From Plicaturopsis crispa FD-325 SS-3 (lineage: Eukaryota > Basidiomycota > Agaricomycetes > Amylocorticiales > Amylocorticiaceae): a DNA stretch of 64,000 nt. The stretch spans positions 514,543 through 578,542 of the forward strand of contig KN832566.1 in the NCBI GenBank assembly GCA_000827205.1, in the 5' to 3' direction. Positions within the stretch are counted from its first letter, which is position 1. Every line of letters starts with the position of its first letter. The notes under the pieces are model-generated. The model ran no database searches. It saw only the letters and a list, made by a program, of their open reading frames with translations, and had not been told where the DNA came from. Positions 33,392-43,288 of the stretch are shown here, piece by piece. The translations under genes and the position numbers were made by a program.

Positions 33392-36300
33392 TCAAGTAGA
33401 CTCCGACGTGCAAAGCTCGCCGTCCACCATCATCATCTGTGGTGGCGGAGCTGCGCGCGTGCTTCGCTCTGGTAGCTCATCACGCCCAGCACCCTCCCAG
33501 TCGTCTTTCGGGTCTCCTGCATTCAAGTCTGCTAGATTCTGGCCATGCTCCCCAAGAATGTCAAGATGTGACGTCGTACGAGTAATGAAGTTTTTTATCT
33601 TGTCTTTTTTTAGCGTGTCGAGTCCCAATTTGAAGTCGTCGATAGCCTCAAAGCCTTCATTTCTTCCGGGGCGCCGCTGGTTGACCTCTTCGGCACGAAG
33701 TCGTTCCATGAGGACCCGAAGCTCGTTTCGAAGGTGAGGTTCACAGTGTTTTTTGCTTCGCGCTTTCAGCGACACAATCTCCTCCATCTCGTCTTTGAGG
33801 CGGAGGAAATGGTGCACGTTCATCGCGAGGATGTAGCGGTAGAAAGGTTCGTCAAATTCTTTCCCCTTGTGCTGTGCCATGTCTTCGAGCCAGAAATTGA
33901 AGTGCTCTTGCATTAGGTCCATTTCGATGAAGCGTCCAGCTTCTCCATACTGGTTGATAAGCCAGTTCATGAAGACCAGGTGCCGAAGTGCTGGGGAGAA
34001 TTCCCACTTGAAGTTGCAGTACAGCTCCAGAAGATACTGCGAGTAGTACGGATTTCCGCTACCGGCGAAGGTAAATGTCCAGAACTTATATGAATATCTT
34101 GATTAACATGCACATCTCAAATGATAGAAATCCGCTTACTTTCAGAACCTCCCACACACGCCCTGTATCTCCCGTTGCGATGGCCTCGCATACCTCCCGC
34201 CATAGAATACCATTCCGCATAAAAAGTGTAGCATTCGCAAGGGTGATGTCTGCCTTTCCTTTGTTAGCTTCAGCCGGCTCTGATAAATCTGATAGCGCAT
34301 CGTCTTCATCTATTTCCATCAAATCATCCTCTGAGACTGTCGCTGCCGCAGTCTCTGCCCGAGGGTTCTGACTGACAGAAGGCTTCTTTGGCTGCCACGG
34401 AGAGCCCCGGGGGACCGTATCGATATGTGTAGTTGCCGCTGTATCGTTTGAGCGTGCACGCTCGTATGCGGCGGTCGTTGCGTGACGTCTCGCCAGGATC
34501 TCGGCACTCCTGCACAAGCTGTCGAGCGGAGGTAGGTTTTTCTCTTTATCGAGTTTATCAAAATGCTGAACGAGGTCTTTGGTTTGGAAGAGATTCCTAA
34601 GGTAGATCTGTGTCAGTGTTGCGACAGAGTCGGAGGGTACGAGCATTCAAGTTGACTCGGACTTACTCCCAGCAGTTAAGCAGATGCGCATCCAGACATA
34701 AGTCGACAGTGTGTGCGCCACTGTTGAAGTCTACCTTGCGTAGATCACTTGGGACGGGGCATTCTGCTAGTTCAGCAAGGTGAGCCAATGTTGACGGGTC
34801 ATCCTTGCACCCCTCGCCCCAGTGCTGACGCATAACACGGCTTAGATCCGTCCATTTTGTGTGCCAGAGCTCCAGCATCGGAACGACACATCGAAGTGAA
34901 GAGAGATCGCTCTTCTCGGATACAAGGTATTTCATGACCTTGATCAGTTGATCAAAGGTCTTACCGTCGCCCGAAAAGATGCAGATGCGATTGGCTAGCT
35001 TCTCTTCATCGGAAATGCCCATTTGTGCGTCCAAAAAATCCACTACCGCTTCCTTCATCCCTTGAACAGTCATCTCGTCTGCGCTATTCGATCCGAGGGG
35101 TATGATGTTGCTGCGGTGATTCAAAGGTATCTGGATCTTCCTGAGTCGTGTCTGTAACAGCTTCTGAACCTCCTGTCGATAGCGCGAAAGCGCTGGCACA
35201 AATTCTACTAGTGCACGCAGGAAGTGCATCATCCCCACGGCGTCGAGATGGTCCCAGTCGATGTCATTGAGGATCATATCCGCTGTAAGTTGTTTCCGCT
35301 CCATCAGGGCCCGACGTCGCTTGAGCTCCTGCAGGTCAAAAGCTTCGGGCTCATAGTCATGCAGCTCGACGGCGGTGCCTGCGAATCCCTTCAGCATACG
35401 ACTCTCCCGACCAATACGATGATCGCGCTGTTTAGCGTAGGCCTGGATGTTGTCACCGACAATGCTAAAGTGCCGCCCTGAAGAAGCCTGCGCAGCTGCG
35501 CGCAGGGTCTCGCGTGTCGCCTCTGCCATACTCCGAAGACCTTTACGGACCGTCTCGTAAGATACGCTCTGCGCCAAACGGCTTTCGACCCGATATATTG
35601 ATTGATGAGCTTTTACAGCGAAATACCAGAACCCCCGGCACATAGGGTATAGAGAGGCATGCTCTGAGCACCCAAATGTAAGAGAGCCGATGGCTTGAAT
35701 GCAGACCTTCCAGATGTATCGGTAAGCCGACTATCTGACTAAAATACATCCATGTACTCACTAGATTATGGGGGCGGTACTTTCTGACAGCCGTAACACG
35801 ACCGGGGCTGGAGTACTGTCGGTTTGTGTATGCGTTGAGGAGATGCCACATAGTCGGTGCGGATCTTTCAGCGGTTGTTTGGATTGTGCGCAGGCTGAAC
35901 GAGTCGACCTTTTCCCATGTTGCGATGTCTTTCTGGTGCACGCTGCCCTCTTTGGCTGTTGCTCGAAGGCGTAGCCCTGCGTCAGGGCCGATCATCACCT
36001 TGGCCTCCTCGCGGATAATGTCGGTGACCAGGTTCACTGCCCAAGTTGTCATGGCTAATTGTGCATGCTTGATTTCAGCGGGCGAGAGCTTGGGCTCAAA
36101 AACCCTCCCGGAGGCTGTTTTGTCACCCGAGGCGTACTTGGTATCAACCGCATTGTCGAATATGAGGCATAGGATGGTGCCAAATGTCGGGGAGGAGACA
36201 CCATTTAGCAGTGAAGTCACCATGCTCTCGTGTTGGCTCGTCCTCGAGACCGGTTTCCCCCTGTTGTCCTCCAGTCGAAACAGACGGTATAGAAACTCTG

Positions 36301-36457
36301 CTAGGGACCATCCCTGTTCTCTGATAGTATCCAGTATTGCTGAAATCTTATCCTGTTCTTTTCGGTGAGGCCTTTGAGCTGACCGCGAAGCGGGTGTGCG
36401 CGGTGCTCGACCAGTCGATAGTGGGGTCCGCGGAGGAGCGGCAGTCTGTTGCGACAT
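33392..36457 (-). CDS. DUF6589-domain protein of the TIR element (candidate transposase)
   Basis: Belongs to a protein family I know only as a domain of unknown function, many-copied in mushrooms. The first ATG is that of MSQQTAAPPRTPLSTGRAPR, a basic Thr/Pro/Arg-rich start. Family blocks in order: ILDTIREQGWSLAEFLYRLF; YPMCRGFWYFAVKAHQSIYR; HFSIVGDNIQAYAKQRDHRI; a helix block DMILNDIDWDHLDAVGMMHF; IPLNHRSNIIPLGSNSADEM; RICIFSGDGKTFDQLIKVMK; LELWHTKWTDLSRVMRQHW; and, after two more introns, an acidic spacer EDDLMEIDEDDALSDLSEP. Then come VWTFTFAGSGNPYYSQYLLE, MDLMQEHFNFWLEDMAQHKG and NVHHFLRLKDEMEEI. Acidic residues in SIVGDN, FSGDGKTF and LMQEHFNFW could form an RNase H-like DDE triad, but that is inference. 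No zinc finger seen. Frame is open across all exons. Confidence 0.8.
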
Positions 36458-36640
36458 GTTTAGAGTCAATCAGAGTACTTTGTTGAATGTGAGGATGTAT
36501 TTCAAGGTCGTAGATATGCACGAAAGTCGTATTTCGAACGATATCGTGCAGTTGCGAGACTATCGATAAGATCTAGATACTAAGATAAGACCCGGAGAGC
36601 CATGCCACAGAGCGCAAAGCGGTGGCGGAAGGATCCGAAA

Positions 36641-36818
36641 CCCGAACATGTACCCCCCCACCGCGCCACCGTTTAGTTGGGGCAGACCTTATACAGAGTA
36701 TCGACTATCATACTCAATGTATTAGGTCAGCATAGGAGACTATCCCGAAGAGATGTCTATCTCTTCGGCCGTGGTCACAGGTCACAATGGCCGAAGACTT
36801 GGTCGGAATAGTACAGTA
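36641..36818. repeat. Right terminal region of the helicase/DUF6589 element
   Basis: Mirror of the left end: inner block with GAACATGTACCCCCC and CCACCGTTTAGTTGG (about 36643-36687), GGTCACAGGTCACAA near 36774-36788, then the outer inverted repeat 36791-36816 and the abutting TA at 36817-36818. Confidence 0.72.
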
Positions 36819-38143
36819 GTATCTGCTTACGATATGAAGCGCGAGTTGTACGCCCGCAGAACATCGCTATTTAGAGCACTTGTGTCGTTGCATTGCAACC
36901 TCCGAAATGGATGACCAGACAACTTACTAGGCCAAGCAAGAGCAGGGAACGTCATTGAAGTGGTCTTTGTGCATGGGCACATATGCCCTCAGGGGGGTAC
37001 GGAGCGAGAAATTCAGACACCCATGCCCTGCTAAGCGAGAGAAGCGGACCCCAGACCACCGCGAAAACGTGTCAGGGATAAGATAAGATCAGTCGCAAGT
37101 CAGTCGTATTCGAATCGTTCCTTTGGCATTACATTGCGTTAGCAAACACTGAAAACAATTCCTGATTGTTATTGCAAGGCTCCCAGTTGCTACCTGTCTA
37201 CGGTCACCGGGAGAATTGCTGCGAGGGTGTAGAGCCGCTGAATAATCGGTCCAAAAACTAGGAATCCGAGGCACGAAGTCTGCAGAAAGTATTCGCAATC
37301 GAAGGCGTCAGGAAAACGAGTATAAAAGGCGCGACAATCTCGGTGTACCGGAACAGCAGCTCGCGTTTCAATACGTCGCGGGGCGGCAGGGAATCGGCCG
37401 CTCACTGGCACGGTCCCGACGCGACCTCCAGAAAATTGATGTTTTGCGGCGACCAAAAGCTTGGAACTGAACTTGCTGTGGTACGCAGCAATGCTCTAAT
37501 TTAGTGTCTATTCGCTCTATAGAAGGCAAATATCCAAGTACGAGTACACGAGTTGTTCAGGCCGTGAATTTTCAGCACGCGCAATGTCAATTCTATCCCA
37601 GTCTGTTCCGTGGCAAGTACAAATTTTTCCAGGCGTCTTCCGTATGGTTCTGATACTCGCAAGCTACTAAATCCCTGGATTCAGCTATCGACCGCTGCCC
37701 GTAGACGGTCTGCGTTCTGCGCACATTGAACTTCGATGAGGGAGACTGCGAGACGCTGCCGCCACAGACTTGCCGCGATGCCGAGTTACGTCTGAGAAGC
37801 CCAGGACCCCGAGAGTATGGTGTACCATACCTAGGTGCATGGTGCCGCGATTTCTCGCTCCGTACCCCCCTGTATGCCCTCGAGCTCGTCGAAGTTCTTT
37901 GTGGCTTTCCCTCAAGGCGTGCTTATTTTGCCTACGTACAGGCGGTCCCCAATCCGCGCGAGCCATTGGAAAGCGACCGACGCGCCGACTTGAGAGCGGC
38001 TTAGGAACCGCCGTGCGCCCATTAGCGACTATGGTAAAGGACAACGCAAGATTCAGATTATAATTATACTAGCGAGCTATGTTCATAATACAACGGGAAG
38101 AAACAGTAATCATGCAAGGCTCCAAGAGAGCCGAAGGATCCAT
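36819..38143. other. Gene-free stretch right of the TIR element
   Basis: About 1.3 kb with no supported gene. The frames at 37190-37456 and 37685-38044 (minus) have no recognised domains or consistent splice sites. Confidence 0.4.
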
Positions 38144-39165
38144 TTATGCCTGACTCTCGCGCAACCACTGCTCGAAGTTCAGCAGCCCCGGATGCTCTTT
38201 GCGTAGCGCAGGAATGTCTGCCTGATACCCGCCAGTATAGAACCACTGCAGGAGTTCAACATAGTCAGTGACCGGATTTCATTTTACAGCATGAATAAAA
38301 CGAACGTACCCCGAACATCATTCTCATGTCGTACGGCAGCATGCGGAGTGCAATTGGTGGCAGATGCGCTCTCCATGGGCGGAATCCCTGCACAGCCGCG
38401 TATTTATCTTGTAGCTCGGGGACGGAGAGTTCATCGCCAGCGAGCTTGATGATTCGTCCTTTGTATTTATCTGGGTCTTCTAGGGCGCGCGCGGCGAACC
38501 AACCTTCAAAAAACCATTGGACAAAATTCTCAAGGAATGGGCGGATGAAAAGGACGTACCGATGTCTTTGACAGAGACTAGTTGCAGTTTCTTACCCCAC
38601 AGGGCTGCGTTGAACAAGCCAAAACCCTATTTGACGCGATGTGAATACGCGTCGTGCAGAAGGAACAGGAGAAACATACAAAGAACGACTGCAGACCGCT
38701 GCGCGGGGGAAAGTTTTCGTAAAAGGCGACGGGACGGAGGATCGTGTGAGAGATCCCGGAGGCGCGGATGTACTCTTCAATCTCGAATTTGGATTCAAAA
38801 TGAGGAACCCCAGTCTTCCGCTCGGCACCCTCGACGCTCGTGTACACGAGGTGAGGCAGTTTGGCCTCCTTGGCTACGTCGACGAAGACCTTGCCCTGCT
38901 TGACTTCCCCGGCAGCACCTTCAGCGACGGCCTCCGTGACAAGGAACGCAGAGGAGACACCGCTCAACGCCTTGAGAAGGGAGTTCGGGTCTCCGAAAGA
39001 GCCTTTCACGACATCCACACCCTTGCCTGCGAGCGCTGTGGCAGACGCAGACTCGGGAGACCGCGTCAGAGCGCGCGGCGCAACCTTCTTGGAGGCGAGG
39101 AGCTCATCGATGACCGCACCGCCCTGCTTTCCAGTAGCACCCACGACGAGCACTTTTCTAGTCAT
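38144..39165 (-). CDS. NmrA-like NAD(P)-binding protein
   Basis: Atypical short-chain dehydrogenase fold of the NmrA/HSCARG group; such proteins sense or use NAD(P)H, some as redox sensors and some as reductases. Start MTRKVLVVGATGKQGGAVID: the Rossmann glycine motif GATGKQGG sits right at the N-terminus. Then VVKGSFGDPNSLLKAL, SSAFLVTEAVAEGAAGEVKQ, KLPHLVYTSVEGAERKTGVP, HFESKFEIEEYIRASGISHT and ILRPVAFYENFPP are the standard order. After an intron the frame continues GFGLFNAALWGKKLQLVSVK, FAARALEDPDKYKGRIIKLA and AVQGFRPWRAHLPPIALRML, then ends NFEQWLRESQA before TAA. About 300 residues. Serine/threonine in YTSVEG lies where relatives have it. No pathway context in neighbours. Confidence 0.85.
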
Positions 39166-39741
39166 TGTATAATCTTGAAGGAAGCGACTGCTCAGCATGA
39201 GGTGCGGGTGGGCCAAGGACGACGCAGACTCACCTGCAGATCGCTAACTGAGCGGTGAAAAAATCTGGGGGGAAGGCGAGAGAGCGGGAGCTGCGTTTCT
39301 GAGTGGGGAATGTTTCTCCAACAAGGCGGCGTGCACCCTCCTTATATGCATTTTCGGCGTCCTCAACTGTATACGGTTTCTGGTTGGAGAATGCGGCAAG
39401 AACTTGAACGCGGCATGATTAAATAATTAGCCCCTGTCGAGAACGCGCAGATAGTCGATCTGACCCACTTCCTCTCCCGAAAACCACACTTCATCCTGCC
39501 AGTTTCGACAAAAGGATCAACCATGGAGCCGTATATGCCGACCATTTCGTTGAATACGTGTGTCAGAGCGACATGGATGCGAATTGAGCCGAGGGAACAT
39601 GCACTGTACAAGTAAGCCTGGTACGCCGACGTCAAAGCTGTCATGGAACTTCGAGTTCAAAAATCTATCTCCAGCTCAACCTCTTGACGCGTTTAAATCT
39701 ATTGCTTCGTTAAAATGAGGTATGTGCTCGACCGTGGGTGC
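39166..39741. other. Intergenic, NmrA-like promoter side
   Basis: No gene recognised. A TATATGCAT lies around 39343-39351 upstream of the NmrA-like gene and may be a weak TATA region. The left part of BTB-E's 3' flank is at the right end. Confidence 0.4.
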
Positions 39742-40793
39742 TCAGAACAGTACTTCTAGTTTGATCTGTACTAAATGTGTCAAAAAGTAACGTCGAAAAG
39801 TTGGTGCCACGCACGTACCTCAGATATTACGCGCTCTACCTCCTCTTTGAACAAGGCAATAAACGCCGGCATGTCCTCCCAAACTGTCAGCCGACAGACC
39901 TTGCACATAGTGGCGGCCTTCATAGCCGTCCTCGTCGTCGCAGCTTGGTCGACCTCCGCAGCGCACGGCTTCTCTTTCAGTGCAGCGCCTATGCCTTGCA
40001 TGTACGTGTCCCACCATTTCGTAGCCATCACGACCTCGTCCTGGCTGACGCACAGCCACGAAGCTATCATCGAGCAACCATCCCCGTGGGATGTCGGGCC
40101 ATCTGCGAACCACACGAATTTTCTAGGGATGCGGTTTCGGACTCCGGACGGGACATATTTGGTTGTGATCCATCTGCAGTCGTTGACGAGAGCGCTTGCT
40201 GCGTCGCCGCATTTTCGATGGTACCGCAACAGCCTGTAATAAGCTGCCGCCGGGATGTGCTCCAACTCGGGTACGAAAGGCCGTTGAAGCACGGGCAAGC
40301 TCAATGTATGTCTCGCGGCGATCCTAACCTCCCGCTCGAGCTTGTAACGATGGGCGACGGCCCATACTCGGAGGGGCTCCTTCTCGACAAGTTTCGGCGC
40401 GACGATAGATCTCTGGGCTTTCTCAAGAGCCCCCTCCATGCCATACTTGTCCGCCGCGTCCATCACGGATATCACATCGTCGATAGAATCTAATGCTGGC
40501 GCATCGCCAGCCGAGATCGGGTATGCATACCTCAACAACCTAGTGAGCGTGCCACTATCTTCCGCCAGCAAAACGACCGGTACGGTGTACTCGGTGACCG
40601 AGTCGCGGCTGAAGTTGTAGTTTGAGGGCTGAGGCAGGGTGAACATTGCCGCGAACACGTCTGACGAGTAGGATAGGAACGACTGGATGACATGGAAGTC
40701 GACATGGTCGGATGAACGGAGGATGATATCGGCTTTTGAGTCGTTGAATGGCGATGGCGCTTTCATGGTGGCCTCAATAGCAGTGGACTCCAT
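39742..40793 (-). CDS. BTB/POZ domain protein E
   Basis: Fifth and most diverged BTB paralog, about 18 kb from the others. The core DIILRSSDHVDFHVIQSFLS is followed by SDVFAAMFTLPQPSN, VISVMDAADKYGMEGALEKA, HIPAAAYYRLLRYHRKCGDA and LKEKPCAAEVDQAA. The C-terminal Cys pair is TMCKVCRL, replacing CTHCG. Exon 1 ends at 39819. A 53-base intron (39766-39818) leads to a last exon encoding IKLEVLF, homologous to IKLKIES of BTB-C; without splicing the frame would run to 39780. The shared terminal exon supports common descent and real expression of the family. Function unknown beyond the BTB fold. Confidence 0.78.
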
Positions 40794-41149
40794 CTACGAA
40801 AATACTGTCAACAGATGTAGTGCATATAGATGCAATACAACCTCAAACCTCAGCGGTAGAAAATTTGCAAGCCAAGGAAAGCCTTGGGAAAATGAATACT
40901 GAATGAATCCTGATGAAAATCTGCAACGTCGAGTCCGAACAGAAGGAGTCGAGGAGCAATGACGCACGGAGGGCGTAACTCGACCACGAGGTTCCAGTGC
41001 GGTCATTGAGCGCTCGACGTCCAACCTTGCGTATGGGAATTCGTGAGTAACATGCCGTAGCGAGTACAAGATATAAGCCTCAACCGTATACACCTTTGGA
41101 ATGAAAGTAGCCGGTTTTTGTATTATTTCATGGGGACCCGCTTTCGCCA
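40794..41149. other. Upstream flank of BTB-E
   Basis: No gene supported; presumed BTB-E promoter plus the 3' flank of the 148-codon gene at 41150-41596. Confidence 0.4.
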
Positions 41150-41596
41150 TCAGCCCATCCTTGTCAACTTGGCCGGTTCGGTCTCTCCGACCAACGATAC
41201 CAGCTTTCCTGCATCATCTCGTTCCCACTTCACCTTCCATATCCCAACCTGAATGCTTCCCGTCTTATCAGCTGTGATCCTCACGTTCTCACCGCCTTTA
41301 TCCAACCTGACCGTCCCGCCTCTTTCATCCTCCGTCTCCAGCATGACGACCTCCACCTCGCCGTCGCGGTAGATGCTGGCCCACTCTTTATTGCCGGCAC
41401 GCAGGGCGTACGTCAGAGGCGACGCGGAGTCGTATTTCAGGTATACGTATCCACGGTTTTCGTAGCGTCCTAGAGCCGCGCCAGAGGCAATGGCAAGGGC
41501 TTCAGCGGGTGACCGTACAAACGAGCCATACCCGCTTGCGTGCGGTGTCCCCCAGCCTATCCCGAGTTGGCATTTCTGTGGATTTAAAGCTGCCAT
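41150..41596 (-). CDS. Hypothetical protein, 148 residues
   Basis: Single open frame with good codon texture: MAALNPQKCQLGIGWGTPHA, then blocks GRYENRGYVYLKYDSASPL, WASIYRDGEVEVVMLETEDE and SIQVGIWKVKWERDDAGKLV. It is soluble, with many beta-prone strands and no signal peptide, membrane helix or Cys pairs. I do not recognise the family. Neighbours (BTB-E, VPS25) do not suggest a role. It could be a full small protein or the last exon of a longer gene. Confidence 0.5.
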   Translation of the reverse strand: MAALNPQKCQLGIGWGTPHASGYGSFVRSPAEALAIASGAALGRYENRGYVYLKYDSASPLTYALRAGNKEWASIYRDGEVEVVMLETEDERGGTVRLDKGGENVRITADKTGSIQVGIWKVKWERDDAGKLVSLVGETEPAKLTRMG

Positions 41597-42037
41597 CGCT
41601 GTGTGGGCGGGTAAATTTGAGTTGAGTGATGAGGTTGAGGCTTAGGCATCGCAGGCTCACATACATTTTCTATTGCTTGACTTGCGCGATCGTTTAGCGC
41701 TGAGGTTGCGATGGTGGGGCTGTCGAAGACAGAGATTGCATTAGTGCGCCAGAATGTCGGCTAATCGAGAGGTGGCGGCGCCTCCGCGAACAGGGGCTGA
41801 TCCACCATATAGGGCGACAAAGTCCTCGACCGTCAGCAAATCGTCGGACTCAGAATGAGGGTTTTGAGCTAGGGCTGGTGCAATTTGGGCTTGGATTGGA
41901 TTTGAAGGCCGAGCTCTGAGCGAGCTACCTCGACGAGAATACGAGACCAATTAGCATAGGACGCAAGCAGGGTGGATGTCTGACCCGCTGCTACCAAGCT
42001 AAGATAAATACGCCTCCGATATCTTACAGCTGCAATG
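41597..42037. other. Spacer with a possible small coding frame
   Basis: On the minus strand a frame ending DDLLTVEDFVALYGG...ATSRLADILAH (stop near 41741) looks somewhat protein-like but has no clear ATG and no recognised family. Splicing to upstream sequence could not be settled. It is left uncalled. Confidence 0.35.
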
Positions 42038-42838
42038 CTATCTGCCATTTCCTGGGAAGAGTCGTACACCTTCGCCGTCTGCAACCCCAATGATCTGCGC
42101 ACGTCCTGTTCTAGAGAGGATAGCAATCGCCTTGCGCAGCAACGAGATCGGTATTCCTGTTAGCGGCGATTCGAGAGGTGGCTCCATGATCTCGTAGAAA
42201 GTCAAGATAGTATTCAATTGGCCTGTCGATGCAGCCTAAACAATTTGATGTCAGTCCGGTCAGCACGACAGCCCTCGAGTAGGGTAAGAAGCGGACCCAG
42301 TCATGTAGAACTTCCGCCCATTCCTCCGGTAGTCGCCAGTACAACAGCACGGATCTTGCCTGTTTCGGAGGCTCATACGCAGCCAGATTCTTGTTGACCA
42401 TCTCCGAGAGCAGATGGCTAAGGTGTGATGGCAGTAATCGTCCTGAAGCTGAAGTTGAGCGTGACATTCCAACACGATGTCTCGGACCGGACGTACGGTT
42501 TATGCGTTCGTTGCGAAAGACCTCATCCCATTGACCACCTGAGGTCTCTGCATCTTCTATACGCAGATCAAACAGTCTACGATGTCGACCATACGCGAGG
42601 ATGAGTCGGATCCACTGTTCGCTAACTATCGCTTGTGTGCCTGCATTGGGTTGCTGCCTGACATGCCGCCGTGTTAGCGCCTGACACGTACGATTTTCTT
42701 GGAAATCAGGCTAACGTGAAGAACGGGGGCGCAGAGTGGATTGATGGAAGCAGAAACCCTGGGTAAAGCTCAGACGGCGGCAGCAGACAAGAACGAAAGG
42801 AACACACCGGTCGCAGTGGTGTGCGTCGAAAGAGCCAT
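42038..42838 (-). CDS. VPS25: ESCRT-II subunit VPS25
   Basis: Endosomal sorting component: two VPS25 copies with VPS22 and VPS36 form ESCRT-II and recruit ESCRT-III through VPS20. Exons join cleanly. The first exon MALSTHTTAT is followed by an intron ending ...TTTACCCAG, then GFLLPSIHSAPPFFT, a second intron, then QQPNAGTQAIVSEQWIRLIL and AYGRHRRLFDLRIEDAE. Next come LLPSHLSHLLSEMVNKNLAA, ARSVLLYWRLPEEWAEVLHD and, after a last intron, GQLNTILTFYEIMEPP and RAQIIGVADGEGVRLFPGNG. The N-terminal PPF motif region and both winged-helix domains are present, and the total near 190 residues fits the family. The start was chosen because only this ATG joins in frame to the GFLLPSI exon. Looks intact. 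Confidence 0.9.
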
Positions 42839-43288
42839 TTATCCGAGATCCGCTCCCTCATCCGCCGTCTTGTCCTCTTTCACTTTTCTCCGACCGTCCA
42901 CCGCCAGACCGTTGAGATTGCTTTCTTGTAATTCCTTTCCTCATATACACTTTTCCACCCACGCACCGCGCTGCTTTGCCTGAATTTAGGCACGACGATG
43001 GGTAACATGACTCCGAACCTCGGAATGGAGGCGCATGACCTTGGCGTACCGCCCATGAGCTCTCCTTACAGGCGTGCTATGTAGGTGCGAAACTGTCTGT
43101 GATTTCTGTCTTCGAAGCCTTTGGCGCAAAGCGCGGACCGTCTCGCGGCACACCTGATTGGCGAGCAATAGCTCAGCAAACCTCCCAGTATCTGAATCGG
43201 TACGGAAGCACGCGCAGGTACAATATAAGAAGACGCGTCCGGTGAACGCGATTTTGGTTGACATCGCGCCGCTACTACGTGCTGAACC
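42839..43288. promoter_or_regulatory. Divergent promoter region VPS25/GH35
   Basis: 450 bases between two divergent start codons. No clear TATA box or binding site recognised; pyrimidine-rich tracts near 42860-42980. Confidence 0.35.

Larger units (their letters stand above)
30166..36816. mobile_element. TIR-bounded DNA element carrying a RecQ-type helicase and a DUF6589 protein (6.65 kb)
   Basis: The outer inverted repeats are perfect over 26 bases inside the element. The left end reads CTGTACTATTCCGACCAAG from 30166; the right end at 36816 is its reverse complement. Both ends abut a TA dinucleotide (30164-30165 and 36817-36818), as for a TA target duplication. A second inverted block lies further in: CAACTAAACGGTGGCGC at about 30383-30399 and its complement at about 36671-36687, followed by a G-run and TACATGTTC. 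GTCAC words cluster near both ends. Inside are two convergent genes, a helicase (plus) and a DUF6589 protein (minus), both open with normal introns, so the copy looks whole. I cannot name a described superfamily for this layout; DUF6589 as the transposase is an inference. Confidence 0.75.
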
